Shown: positions 54,252 through 63,416, counted from the stretch's first letter. The stretch is 64,000 nt of DNA from CAKSQF01 sp964568425 (GCA_964568425.1 CAZMPO010000011.1:1-64000), one strand, 5' to 3'. Notes: generated from the letters alone by a model not told the origin. Program-made: numbers and translations.

Positions 54252-55172
54252 TCATTTTTCCGGCACTATTATGACCTCGGTCTCGATCTCGATACCCTCT
54301 CTGTCATATATGCCCTTTTTTATCTGTGCGATCAGCTCACAAACATCGGCAGAGGTCGCACCGCCGCGATTGATAATAAATCCCGCATGTTTTGTCGAGA
54401 CCTGTGCGCCGCCGACCGTAAGTCCCTTAAATCCAGCATCTTCAATGAGCTTTGCGGTATAATATCCGGGATAGCGCTTGAACACAGATCCTGCGCTCGG
54501 ATATTCAAGCGGCTGTTTTTCGCGTCTTTTCTGCATGAGATCGTCCATTTTTGCTCGAATTTCGGCTCGATCCGAGGGAGAAAGGATGAATTTTGCGGAC
54601 AATACGTGATTTTTTCGATTCGAATAGATCGAGTGTCTGTATCCGAGCAGGCATTCATCCTTTGAAAGCGTCTTCAGAGTTCCGTCTTCCGACATGCAAT
54701 CGGTCGACAAAAGAACGTCGGATATCTCGCCGCCGTAAGCACCCGCGTTCATGCAGACGGCACCACCGACAGTCCCGGGAATGCCGTATGCAAATTCAAA
54801 TCCCGAAAGAGCCGCCTTTTCAGCCGCAAGAGCGACCGACATGAGTGATGCGCCGCATTCGGCACATATGATATTACCGTCCACCGACACGCCGGACAAG
54901 TGTCTTGTCAATATCACTGCGCCGCGATATCCCCTGTCGCTGAACAAGAGGTTGGAGCAATTTCCGAACAGATCATATCTGACGCCGAAGGAACGCGCAG
55001 CCCCGACGACCGTTTCGAGGGCGTGCAAAGAAAGCGGTCTGATAACGACATCCGCAGGACCGCCGATCTTGAAGCCCGACAGCTCGGCGAGATCTTCATT
55101 GTATTTTGCAAGTATCTCGCCGCGGCTGACAGCATCGGAAAGAAAGTGTCTAAATTCCTCGGGAAGATTCAA
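54252..55172 (-). CDS. murB: UDP-N-acetylenolpyruvoylglucosamine reductase
   Basis: About 306 residues. FAD-binding segments FKIGGPADVVIRP (about 34-46), YDLFGNCSNLLFSD and the catalytic GSVFKRYPGYYTAKLIEDAG (SVF); IINRGGATSADV lies near the C-terminus. It reduces UDP-GlcNAc-enolpyruvate to UDP-MurNAc in wall synthesis. A TTG start at 55172 is proposed: GGGAGGG lies about 8-14 bases upstream, just after the tyrS stop, and no ATG is available before the conserved region. Confidence 0.92.
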   Translation of the reverse strand: MNLPEEFRHFLSDAVSRGEILAKYNEDLAELSGFKIGGPADVVIRPLSLHALETVVGAARSFGVRYDLFGNCSNLLFSDRGYRGAVILTRHLSGVSVDGNIICAECGASLMSVALAAEKAALSGFEFAYGIPGTVGGAVCMNAGAYGGEISDVLLSTDCMSEDGTLKTLSKDECLLGYRHSIYSNRKNHVLSAKFILSPSDRAEIRAKMDDLMQKRREKQPLEYPSAGSVFKRYPGYYTAKLIEDAGFKGLTVGGAQVSTKHAGFIINRGGATSADVCELIAQIKKGIYDREGIEIETEVIIVPEK

Positions 55173-55186
55173 GACTTTCCCTCCCG

Positions 55187-56413
55187 TCAATTAAGTATAA
55201 ATTTATGGTAGACCTTTTTGCCTTTCCTGACTATCACATCTTTGCCCTCAAAGAATGCCTTATCGAGCGTGAGATTGACATCGGTCACTTTCTCGTCGCA
55301 AAGTGTAACGCCGCCCTGCTGAACAAGTCTTCTTGCCTCGCCTTTTGAAGCGGCAAGCGAGCCCTTGACCATCATATCGAGAAGTCCGATCTTACCATCG
55401 GTCAGGTCGGCATCGGTCAGAGCGGTCGAGGGCATATCAGCCGACGATCCGCCGCCCGCGAAAACGCTCTTTGCGGCATTCTGTGCCTTTTGCGCCTCAT
55501 CCTCACCGTGAACAAGCTTTGTAAGCTCGTATGCAAGTATCTCCTTGGCGCGATTTAACTGTTCGCCCTCCCAGGAGCTCATTGCGTCTATCTCCTCGAT
55601 CGGGAGGAAGGTGAGCATTCTTATGCACTTCATTACGTCGGGATCGGCGACATTTCTCCAATACTGATAGAAATCGTAAGGGGATGTCTTGTTCGGATCA
55701 AGCCATACGGCATTTCCCGCGGTCTTGCCCATCTTATGACCCTGCGAATCGGTGAGCAAAGTGATGGTCATCGCGTGTGCGTCTTTTCCGAGTTTACGAC
55801 GGATAAGCTCTGTTCCGCCGAGCATATTCGACCACTGATCGTCGCCGCCGAACTCCATATTACAGCCGTATTCCTTGAACAGATGGTAGAAGTCGTAGGA
55901 CTGCATGATCATATAGTTAAATTCAAGGAAGGAGAGTCCTTTCTCCATTCTCTGCTTATAGCACTCGGCGCGAAGCATATTATTGACAGAGAAGCAAGCG
56001 CCGACCTCGCGGAGAAGGTCGATATAATTAAGATCAAGGAGCCAATCGGCGTTGTTGACCATTTTTGCCTTACCCTCGCCAAACTCGATGAATTTTTCCA
56101 TCTGACGCTTGAAGCATTCGGCGTTATGATCGATATCCTCTTTTGTCAGCATCTTGCGCATATCGGTCCTGCCCGAGGGGTCACCGATCATTGTCGTACC
56201 GCCGCCGATAAGTGCGATCGGCTTATTGCCTGCCATCTGCAGACGCTTCATGAGCGTAAGTGCCATAAAATGTCCGGCAGTCAGGCTATCCGCCGTACAG
56301 TCAAATCCGATATAAAATGTCGCCCTTCCCTCATTGATCATGTTTTTGATCTCTTCTTCATTTGTGACCTGAGCGATAAGCCCTCTGGCGACAAGCTCTT
56401 CGTAAATTTTCAT
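55187..56413 (-). CDS. tyrS: tyrosyl-tRNA synthetase
   Basis: 408 residues, class I. FYIGFDCTADSLTAGHFMAL (HIGH-type, about 33-52), GGDDQWSNMLGG (tyrosine site), KMGKTAGNAVWLD (KMSKS-type) and a C-terminal S4 domain (VQQGGVTLCDEKV). AAGGGA lies upstream of ATG. No T-box is seen in the 51-bp gap to recN. Confidence 0.95.
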   Translation of the reverse strand: MKIYEELVARGLIAQVTNEEEIKNMINEGRATFYIGFDCTADSLTAGHFMALTLMKRLQMAGNKPIALIGGGTTMIGDPSGRTDMRKMLTKEDIDHNAECFKRQMEKFIEFGEGKAKMVNNADWLLDLNYIDLLREVGACFSVNNMLRAECYKQRMEKGLSFLEFNYMIMQSYDFYHLFKEYGCNMEFGGDDQWSNMLGGTELIRRKLGKDAHAMTITLLTDSQGHKMGKTAGNAVWLDPNKTSPYDFYQYWRNVADPDVMKCIRMLTFLPIEEIDAMSSWEGEQLNRAKEILAYELTKLVHGEDEAQKAQNAAKSVFAGGGSSADMPSTALTDADLTDGKIGLLDMMVKGSLAASKGEARRLVQQGGVTLCDEKVTDVNLTLDKAFFEGKDVIVRKGKKVYHKFILN

Positions 56414-56464
56414 TTTAGTATAGTCCCTTCTTAAATAATTATTTTCATTTATCTATGGTACGGT

Positions 56465-58159
56465 TCACACATCATGTCCCGCGTTTTTAAGCATCTCGAC
56501 GGCACTCTCGTATATTTTCTCGGACGGTGTTACGCCGCCCATGATCCTTGCAAGCTCGTCGGCACGCTCGGAAATATCGAGTTCTCTGACAGTCGTTTCG
56601 GACATGCCGTCGATCTCGTGTTTTTCGATCTTCAAATGGTGATCGGCATTGGCGGACACCTGTGCCGAATGGGTGATCGAGATGACCTGCATATATTCTG
56701 AAAGATCGTGAAGCTTTATGCCTATCTTTTGCGAGGTCTTGCCCGAAACTCCGGTATCGATCTCGTCAAAGATGACGGTCGGTATGCCCTCGGCGTTTGT
56801 CAGCACACACTTTATCGCGAGCATTATACGCGACATTTCGCCGCCCGACGCGATCTTTGCAAGCGGCTTGAGTGGCTCGCCCGGATTTGTCGATATAAGA
56901 AATTCGACATCATCCGTTCCTGTTTGGCAAAGCAGACCGTCCTCCTCGCGACGTCTCTTGACACCGACTCTGAATATGACCTTTTCCATGTCAAGATATT
57001 CGAGTATCGAGCAAACACCGCACGAGAGCGTCTCTGCCGCCTCGATTCGCTTTTTTGAGAGTTTGTCGGCGACCTCAAGCGCCGCTTGTCTGTTTTTCTC
57101 GAAGATCTGACCGTATTCCTTGATTTTTTCATCGGATACCATTATCTCGCCAAGTTCTTTTTTTGCCTTATCGAGGAAATCGAGCACCTCGGGCACAGAT
57201 GCGCCGTATTTGCGCTCCAGCTTGTGGATGGTATCAAGTCTGTCTTCTATCTTCGACAGTGCCGCCTCGGGATCGTCACAGTCTCTCGGAAGTACCGAAT
57301 ATGCCGCATCGGCTATCGATGAAAGCTCATATTGCATATCGTAAAGCTTATCCGAGAAAGCCATCGCATTCGGAACGAGGTCGGCAATATCGTCAAGCGA
57401 TTTTCTTGCTATCTCGATGAGCCTGTATGCCGACATTCCCTTCTCGTTTTTGTAAAGGGCACGATAAAGTGTGTTTATCTGCTTTGATATCTGCTTTGCA
57501 TTGACAAGAACATTCTTCTCTGCCCGAAGCTTTTCTTCCTCATCAGCTTTAAGCTTTGCGGACTCGATATCGTTTATCTGAAATTTCAGCATATCGATAC
57601 GTTGCTGTTTTTCGCGCTCGTCCTTTTTTATCGCGTCTGCGCGACGGCGAGCATCAAGCATCGCGTCATAGTACTTTCTGTACTCGCAAAGAAGGCTGTC
57701 ATTATGCGCAAACTTGTCGAGATACGAAATATGGGCACCGGGATCGAGGAGTGCGCGGCTGTCGTGCTGACCATGAATATTTATAAGCAGACCGCCGACC
57801 TCTCTTTGAAGCGAGAGCGGTATCGCCCTGCCGTTAAACTTGGTCGCCGATCTTCCGTCGGCATTCACCGATCTTTGAATGAAAACGCACCCGTCCTCAT
57901 CCGCCGACAGTCCGAGAGCATCAAGTGCCGCCAAGACATTTTCGGGCAGATCACCGAAAAGTGCGCTTACGGATGCACGATTTTGACCTGTTCTTATAAG
58001 TTCCTTTGAAAACTTATCTCCGAGAACAAGTCCGATCGAATCGATGATTATCGATTTACCGGCACCAGTTTCGCCTGTCATGACTGAAAATCCGTGCTCA
58101 AGATCAAGATCTACCGAGCGTATCACGGCTATATTTTCTATATGAAGCGAGATCAGCAT
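56465..58159 (-). CDS. recN: DNA repair protein RecN
   Basis: 564 residues, SMC-like. Walker A VMTGETGAGKSIIIDSIG (about 26-43), IHGQHDSRALLD, a central coiled coil (about 150-370), and the C-terminal ABC part with ASGGEMSRIMLAIK and VIFDEIDTGVSG. Acts in double-strand break repair. Ends the large nusB-recN transcript. GGAGAGGAGG precedes ATG. Confidence 0.95.
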   Translation of the reverse strand: MLISLHIENIAVIRSVDLDLEHGFSVMTGETGAGKSIIIDSIGLVLGDKFSKELIRTGQNRASVSALFGDLPENVLAALDALGLSADEDGCVFIQRSVNADGRSATKFNGRAIPLSLQREVGGLLINIHGQHDSRALLDPGAHISYLDKFAHNDSLLCEYRKYYDAMLDARRRADAIKKDEREKQQRIDMLKFQINDIESAKLKADEEEKLRAEKNVLVNAKQISKQINTLYRALYKNEKGMSAYRLIEIARKSLDDIADLVPNAMAFSDKLYDMQYELSSIADAAYSVLPRDCDDPEAALSKIEDRLDTIHKLERKYGASVPEVLDFLDKAKKELGEIMVSDEKIKEYGQIFEKNRQAALEVADKLSKKRIEAAETLSCGVCSILEYLDMEKVIFRVGVKRRREEDGLLCQTGTDDVEFLISTNPGEPLKPLAKIASGGEMSRIMLAIKCVLTNAEGIPTVIFDEIDTGVSGKTSQKIGIKLHDLSEYMQVISITHSAQVSANADHHLKIEKHEIDGMSETTVRELDISERADELARIMGGVTPSEKIYESAVEMLKNAGHDV

Positions 58160-58222
58160 TTACCGTCCTCCTCTCCGTTTATATATATCTATTATTATAT
58201 ACGTTATATATCGTTTGGGTCT

Positions 58223-58681
58223 TCAATTACCGGTTCGGAAGGGCTCGGCAAGTCTCCTTGCGATCGACGACGCCGCAGATGTTGTATGCGCGACGGCAAA
58301 AATGGTATCATCGCCCGCTATCGTTCCGAGGATCTCCTCGCCGAATATCGCATCTATAGCTGCTGCTGCCGCCTGTGCCATGCCCGAGTAGGTCTTGACA
58401 ACTACAAGATTGTTCGCGTGATCGACCGAAACAACGGTCTCACGCATTATATTCATATATTTGGCGTTAGGACGCCGATCACCGCTTGAGGCGGCGGCGT
58501 ACTTATATCCGCCGTTTTTCGACGCAACCTTTATAAGCTCAAGCTCACGTATATCGCGAGAGACGGTTGCCTGTGTAACATCATAGCCCCTTTCCTTCAG
58601 ACGGTCAAGGAGAGCCTCTTGTGTCTCGACGTCGTTTCTTGAAATAATATCAAGTATCACTTCCTGGCGTTTGTTCTTCAT
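58223..58681 (-). CDS. argR: arginine repressor ArgR
   Basis: 152 residues. The N-terminal winged helix has QATVSRDIRELELIKV. The C-terminal hexamerisation/arginine-binding domain has GTIAGDDTIFAVAHT with the Asp-Asp pair that contacts arginine. Its start is immediately after the tlyA stop (TGAATG). Its neighbours recN and tlyA are typical of Bacillota; no arginine gene is in the window. Confidence 0.95.
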   Translation of the reverse strand: MKNKRQEVILDIISRNDVETQEALLDRLKERGYDVTQATVSRDIRELELIKVASKNGGYKYAAASSGDRRPNAKYMNIMRETVVSVDHANNLVVVKTYSGMAQAAAAAIDAIFGEEILGTIAGDDTIFAVAHTTSAASSIARRLAEPFRTGN

Positions 58682-59476
58682 TCAAGTTTTCCCTTTCAAA
58701 ACAAGATCGCTGATTTCGGATATATCAAGCGGTAAATTGTCACTGCCGTCCCTCGAATAGTGAAAATACGCAAGATACTCCGTATTTCCGTCTCCACCGC
58801 GTATCGGAGATCTGATAAGTCCCGCGCAGTAAAGGTGATGCATGCGTGCGACATCGATGACATGTTTTATGACAGATATGTGTACATGCAAATCCTTGAC
58901 GATTCCGCCCTTACCGATATTTTCTCTGCCTGCCTCGAATTGAGGCTTTATAAGGCTGACAAACTCGCCTTTATCGGAAAGTATCTTTGTGACCGACTCA
59001 AAGACGAGCGTCTGAGAGATAAACGAAAGATCGCTGACGACAATGTCGCAGAATGTACCGAGATCATTTGCACAAAGTTCTCTTGCGTTTATTCCTTCCA
59101 TATTGACAACGCGCGCATCGGATGCTATATCGGGGTGGAGCTGTCCACTGCCGCAGTCGACGGCGTACACGCGCCGAGCTCCCGATCGAAGCATCAGATC
59201 GGTAAATCCGCCGGTCGACGCTCCGAGATCGCAGGCGATCTTGTTCGCAAAATCAAGCGAAAATGCCGATTTTGCCGCCTCAAGCTTCAATCCGCCGCGA
59301 CTGACATACGGATACGGTCTGCCTGTCACCTCGACCTTGTCATTTTCGCCGACATCCGTGCTGTCCTTTGAAACGATCTTTCCGTTAAGCGTCACAAATC
59401 CGCCCGAGATCAGCTCTTTTGCCTTTTGTCTGCTTTCGGCAAGCGAGTGCTCGGCAAGATATTTATCGATTCTCAT
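58682..59476 (-). CDS. tlyA: TlyA-family rRNA 2'-O-methyltransferase/hemolysin-like protein
   Basis: 264 residues. S4 RNA-binding domain at the N-terminus (MRIDKYLAEHSLAESRQKA) followed by an FtsJ-type methyltransferase with ACDLGASTGGFTDLML (SAM) and VVSDLSFISQTLV. TlyA of mycobacteria methylates 16S C1409 and 23S C1920. ATG 59476 is favoured over a TTG two codons upstream. Confidence 0.93.
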   Translation of the reverse strand: MRIDKYLAEHSLAESRQKAKELISGGFVTLNGKIVSKDSTDVGENDKVEVTGRPYPYVSRGGLKLEAAKSAFSLDFANKIACDLGASTGGFTDLMLRSGARRVYAVDCGSGQLHPDIASDARVVNMEGINARELCANDLGTFCDIVVSDLSFISQTLVFESVTKILSDKGEFVSLIKPQFEAGRENIGKGGIVKDLHVHISVIKHVIDVARMHHLYCAGLIRSPIRGGDGNTEYLAYFHYSRDGSDNLPLDISEISDLVLKGKT

Positions 59477-59489
59477 ACACAAATACCGT

Positions 59490-60374
59490 TCAGAATTTTC
59501 TGTTCTTCAAATAGTCGGCAAAATCGCAGAGAAGATCGCGCTTTTGATAGTGTGAAATGGCATCGACCGCCTTCTCTGTCATAACATCGGCAAGCTGACG
59601 TGCCAGATCGACCGGCATAAAGGACAAATAGGTGGTCTTATGATTTTTTTCATCCGATCCTGCCGACTTGCCGATCTCCTCTGCGGTAGAGCAGGCGTCC
59701 ATTATATCATCAACGAGCTGAAATACCCTGCCGACGCCTTCCGCATAGGTATCAAGATCGGCAATGGTCTGATCATCGACGGCATCGGCAGCAAGCGCGC
59801 CGAGTCTGCATGCGCACTTTATAAGCTCGACCGTCTTGAGATTATGGATCTTGATCATCGTCTCATACTCGATCTTCTCGCCCTCAAGCGAGACATCCAT
59901 CTCCTGACCCGCGATCATCCCCGAAGGTCCTGCGGCACGAGATAAGAATTCAACGGCTTTGATCCTGTGCTCCGCCGATATCGACGTATCGGTCGACACG
60001 GTCTCGAAAGCAAATGTGAGAAGTGCATCTCCTGCAAGGACCGCGCGGGCATCGCCGTACACCTTATGGCAGGTCGGTCTTCCGCGTCTTAGATCATCGT
60101 TATCCATGCAAGGCAGATCGTCGTGTATGAGCGAATATGTATGTATCATTTCGAGTGCGGCGGCATAGGTCAGTGCCTCGTCGCGATCTCCAAACAGCAT
60201 GTCGGACACAGCAAGCACGAGAAATGGTCTGACCCGTTTTCCGCCCCCGAGCAGGCTGTACGACATTGCGTCGTAGAGTTTTTTTATATCATTATCGGAG
60301 TTAGCAAGCAGTGCCGAGAGTTTATTTTCGACAAGAGCCGCCATTGTTTGCATTTTTTCTTCAATGATCGACAT
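59490..60374 (-). CDS. ispA: polyprenyl (farnesyl/geranylgeranyl) diphosphate synthase
   Basis: About 294 residues. GGGKRVRPFLVL, the first Asp-rich motif HDDLPCMDNDDLRRGRPT and the second FQLVDDIMDA identify a short-chain trans-prenyl synthase. It condenses IPP with allylic diphosphates. Product length cannot be firmly judged. TGAGGA lies eight bases before ATG 60374; ATG 60383 is an alternative. Confidence 0.92.
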   Translation of the reverse strand: MSIIEEKMQTMAALVENKLSALLANSDNDIKKLYDAMSYSLLGGGKRVRPFLVLAVSDMLFGDRDEALTYAAALEMIHTYSLIHDDLPCMDNDDLRRGRPTCHKVYGDARAVLAGDALLTFAFETVSTDTSISAEHRIKAVEFLSRAAGPSGMIAGQEMDVSLEGEKIEYETMIKIHNLKTVELIKCACRLGALAADAVDDQTIADLDTYAEGVGRVFQLVDDIMDACSTAEEIGKSAGSDEKNHKTTYLSFMPVDLARQLADVMTEKAVDAISHYQKRDLLCDFADYLKNRKF

Positions 60375-60385
60375 GACCGCCATCC

Positions 60386-60667
60386 TCACACCTCAGATGT
60401 TTCGGTCTTCTTGACAAAATCTTCCTCGTGAAGACCGTCTCCGCCGTCAACGAGAATTTTGATGCGACGCTCGGCATTTGAGAGCGTACTGTTGCATATG
60501 CCGACAAGTCTGACGCCCTCCTCGTAAAGGGTTATGGATCTGTCAAGCGATATCTCGCCGCTCTCGAGTGCGCGGACTATCTGTTCAAGTCGAGCAAGTG
60601 CCGCCTCAAAGGATATCTCTTTATCCGTGTTGTTCATTACATCAATATTCTGATCAGCCGTTCCCAT
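60386..60667 (-). CDS. xseB: exodeoxyribonuclease VII small subunit
   Basis: 93 residues. FEAALARLEQIVRALESGEISL and the following SITLYEEGVRLV are the family signature. It forms the single-strand exonuclease with XseA. The start lies 14 bp inside xseA with AAAGGAG upstream. Confidence 0.95.
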   Translation of the reverse strand: MGTADQNIDVMNNTDKEISFEAALARLEQIVRALESGEISLDRSITLYEEGVRLVGICNSTLSNAERRIKILVDGGDGLHEEDFVKKTETSEV

Positions 60668-61880
60668 ATTCGAAAGGCTCCTTTCCGATAACTTTTCCGA
60701 TTATTCTTCCGTCGGTCGTTCGAACCGCCAAGTTTTCACCGATCTCAACATCGCCGATCGATCTCACTACCCTGCCATCTTTATCGAGAGCGACCGAGTA
60801 GCCGCGTGAAAACACGGCAAGCGGACTCAGCGCGTCAAGCTTTGCCGCCTTTTCGGCAAGATCCGTCCGATTTTTCGCACAAACGACCTTCATTGCCGCC
60901 GAGAGGCTCTGTGTGTCGGCAACAAGTGCCATTTTCCTTTGATCGAGCATAGACATCGGGTCGCTTATGACCTTCGACTGCCTAAGATGCTCGAAAAGCT
61001 GTTTTTTCAGACCGATCTGCTTCGAGAGCAGGGTCTGCATGTGTGTCGTTATATTGTTGACCTTTCTGATCAGCTCGCCCGTATCGGGGAGAGCAAGCTC
61101 GGCTGCAGCCGACGGTGTCGGTGCACGCAGATCCGCAACGAAATCGGATATGGTAAAATCTATCTCATGTCCGACCGCGGATATCACGGGAATTGCAGAT
61201 GCGTATATCGCCCTTGCAAGCGTCTCGTCATTGAATGCCCACAGATCCTCGATCGAGCCGCCGCCTCTGCCGATTATGATGAGATCGACCGACCCGACCC
61301 TGTTAAAAAATTCTATTCCCGAAACGAGCTGGGGCGGCGCATCGCTTCCTTGAACAAGTGCGGGATAGATAACAAGCTTAGCGTAAGGAAAACGCCTGCC
61401 CGCTATGTTTATGATATCTCTGACCGCCGCACCCGTCGGCGAGGTTATTATTCCGACTCTCGTGGGTATCTTCGGGATCGGTTTCTTTTTCGCCGTATCA
61501 AAAAGTCCCTCGGCGGCAAGCTTTCTTTTCAGCTGCTCGAAAGCTATCGTCAATGCTCCGACGCCGTCGGGTTCCATTGAAGTAACATATATCTGATAGC
61601 TGCCGTCTCTGACAAATGCGGATATTCTGCCGTGGGCGGTCACCTTCATCCCGTTTTCGGGTTCAAATGCAAGTTTTGATGCCTCTCTGGCAAACATAAC
61701 CGCCTTCAGGTTTGATGTCGCGTCCTTCAGCGTGAAATAGAGATGCCCTGTTTTGTGATGCGTAAAGTTGGATATCTCGCCCTTAACGTACACATTCGAT
61801 ATGGTCTTATCGTTATCAATGATCGCTTTAATATACTCGTTAAGCTGTGTGACAGTAAGTGTCAAGCGTTCGGTTGCCAT
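60654..61880 (-). CDS. xseA: exodeoxyribonuclease VII large subunit
   Basis: 408 residues. N-terminal OB-fold (VTQLNEYIKAIIDNDKTISN, VYVKGEISNF), catalytic core with VGIITSPTGAAVRDI, IGRGGGSIEDLWAFND and ISAVGHEIDFTISDFVADLRAPTPS, and a C-terminal coiled coil that holds XseB. The complex degrades single-stranded DNA from both ends. Confidence 0.96.
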   Translation of the reverse strand: MATERLTLTVTQLNEYIKAIIDNDKTISNVYVKGEISNFTHHKTGHLYFTLKDATSNLKAVMFAREASKLAFEPENGMKVTAHGRISAFVRDGSYQIYVTSMEPDGVGALTIAFEQLKRKLAAEGLFDTAKKKPIPKIPTRVGIITSPTGAAVRDIINIAGRRFPYAKLVIYPALVQGSDAPPQLVSGIEFFNRVGSVDLIIIGRGGGSIEDLWAFNDETLARAIYASAIPVISAVGHEIDFTISDFVADLRAPTPSAAAELALPDTGELIRKVNNITTHMQTLLSKQIGLKKQLFEHLRQSKVISDPMSMLDQRKMALVADTQSLSAAMKVVCAKNRTDLAEKAAKLDALSPLAVFSRGYSVALDKDGRVVRSIGDVEIGENLAVRTTDGRIIGKVIGKEPFEYGNG

Positions 61881-61892
61881 TGGGGTCTCCTT

Positions 61893-62816
61893 TCAAGCAT
61901 TGTGATCATTGTGATCGTGTGCGCGTGCGGCAAGGACAGCTATGCCTGCCGCGTTATCGCAGGAATATTCTGCCTCCGAAAAATATACATTGCCGCATTT
62001 CGCAAGACCGTTTTGTATAAGCTTATTGCTCATCACTCCGCCCGCATATACAACGGGCAGATCGCCAAATGTCTCGCGCGCGTTTTCGGTCAGCCTCTCG
62101 ATCGTTCGCAAAACACTTTTTATCGTGAACGCGGCAACGATCGATCTGTCCTCGCCGTCGTCTATAAGCTTTGTCGCCTTGCTTTCAAGTCCGGACAAAT
62201 TGCACTCAAGACCTCTTACATGCGAGATGCAGTTTACATCGGCAAGCGGCGCGGCGATTTTCTCAAGCTCTCTGCCGCACGGAAAGGGGATGCCGAGTCT
62301 GACGCCTATCCGATCGATCGCCTGACCTGCGTTAAGATCGATCGTTCCGCCTATTTTGCCAATGGTTCCGTTTTCGACAAGAAGCAGTTCTGTTGTGCCG
62401 CCGGATACATGAAATGCGATAAATCTTTCGTTCCAAAGATCGGTCCTGCCCGCCGAATAGAGTGCCGCCATGACATGCCCCTGTTGGTGCGAAAGCTCGT
62501 AAAGCGGTATCCCGCAGACAGACGACAGTGCTTTTGCCGCCGCGTATCCGGTCAAAAAGCAGGGCATGTACGATCCCTCAACATCGCGTGGACGGGTCGA
62601 AACACCGATCGCCGACAGCTCGCGCCTGCCGATACGCTCAAAGAGTATCGGCAGATTTTTGGTATGGCAGAACACCGCGTCCGACTGTCTGATTCCCCTC
62701 TCGCCTTCTTTGACCTTGACAGGGAGCTTTTCGTTTGCGATGATCCTGTCTCCGTCGAAAAGCGAGAGCGAGGTCGTGTAATTGCTCGTATCAATGCCGA
62801 GAAACAGTCCGCTCAT
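61893..62816 (-). CDS. TsaD-like (peptidase M22 family) protein, short paralogue
   Basis: 307 residues, about 30 shorter than typical TsaD. The ASKHA fold shows LGIDTSNYTTSLSL, a metal-type ELSHQQGHVMAALYS (His-x-x-x-His), FHVSGGTTELLL and a late YSCDNAAGIAVLA. TsaD adds threonylcarbamoyl to A37 in tRNA, but a true TsaD is usually encoded with tsaB/tsaE, which are absent. Clostridia often carry a second copy near nusB-xseA. Overlaps nusB by 4 bp (ATGA). Confidence 0.82.
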   Translation of the reverse strand: MSGLFLGIDTSNYTTSLSLFDGDRIIANEKLPVKVKEGERGIRQSDAVFCHTKNLPILFERIGRRELSAIGVSTRPRDVEGSYMPCFLTGYAAAKALSSVCGIPLYELSHQQGHVMAALYSAGRTDLWNERFIAFHVSGGTTELLLVENGTIGKIGGTIDLNAGQAIDRIGVRLGIPFPCGRELEKIAAPLADVNCISHVRGLECNLSGLESKATKLIDDGEDRSIVAAFTIKSVLRTIERLTENARETFGDLPVVYAGGVMSNKLIQNGLAKCGNVYFSEAEYSCDNAAGIAVLAARAHDHNDHNA

Positions 62817-63235
62817 TTTTCGTCTTTTTTATTTTGGGTCTTAAGACCCTTATCGGTCGCGATCTTGTTCAAAATACCGTTGATAAAGGACGGCGCCTTC
62901 TCGTGATCGTATTTTTTTGCAAGCTCGACCGCCTCGTTGATCGCGACAGCGAAAACCAGATCGGTATGGATCATCTCGTATACTGCCAGACGAAGGATCG
63001 CAAGCGTGACCCTTGACAGACGCGACAGCTTCCATCCCTTTGCATTACTCTCGATCAAAAGATCGATCTCTTCTATGTGTTCGATCACACCGTGATATCC
63101 GTTCAGGATATATGCGGCATCGTAATCTCTTTGAGTCTTTTCAATTTCGAGAATGTCCTCGGCAGCGGTGATCTCCGAAAAGGACATTTCAAACAGAAGT
63201 GCAAAAAGCGCTTCCCTTTCTTCTCGCCTTGTCAT
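62813..63235 (-). CDS. nusB: transcription antitermination factor NusB
   Basis: 140 residues, all-helical. TRREEREALFALLFEMSF at the start, LDLLIESNAKGW-like mid-part, and a final AINEAVELAKKYDHEKAPSF with INGILNKIA. With NusE it binds boxA to aid rRNA transcription. First gene of a nusB-tsaD-like-xseA-xseB-ispA-tlyA-argR-recN operon. GGAGAACTGAT precedes ATG. Confidence 0.95.
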   Translation of the reverse strand: MTRREEREALFALLFEMSFSEITAAEDILEIEKTQRDYDAAYILNGYHGVIEHIEEIDLLIESNAKGWKLSRLSRVTLAILRLAVYEMIHTDLVFAVAINEAVELAKKYDHEKAPSFINGILNKIATDKGLKTQNKKDEK

Positions 63236-63266
63236 ATCAGTTCTCCATTTTAAGCTTATTCATCAT

Positions 63267-63295
63267 ATTATACAATAAAAACTCGCAAATGTCAA
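63267..63295 (-). promoter_or_regulatory. promoter of nusB-recN operon
   Basis: On the minus strand TTGACA (63295-63290), 17 nt, TATAAT (63272-63267), an exact consensus. Confidence 0.9.
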
Positions 63296-63333
63296 GATGT
63301 TGCAAACTTTATTTTGAATTTGCCGTTAAAATA

Positions 63334-63362
63334 TTGAAATTTTCTTCATTTTGTGCTACAAT
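63334..63362 (+). promoter_or_regulatory. promoter of queH
   Basis: TTGAAA (63334-63339), 17 nt, TACAAT (63357-63362) with an extended TGC. Transcription would start at about 63369, so the mRNA begins almost at the leader's SD and hairpin. Confidence 0.75.
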
Positions 63363-63363
63363 G

Positions 63364-63416
63364 ATCTTCAAGGAAAGGAATCTTTCGTCAATGGCGAAAG
63401 CGGTGATAACAAAATG
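63364..63416 (+). repeat. hairpin leader repeat before queH
   Basis: AAGGAAAGG (63370-63378), CTTTCGTC (63382-63389), loop AAT, GGCGAAAG (63393-63400), then CGGTGATAACAAA and ATG (63414). The pairing is 8 bp with U-G replaced for U-A or C-G positions of the other copies. Confidence 0.65.

Noticed and set aside
61743..62906. 387-codon plus-strand frame across xseA/tsaD-like
   Set aside because: Overlaps conserved minus-strand genes for its full length, with Cys/Arg-rich nonsense sequence and no SD.
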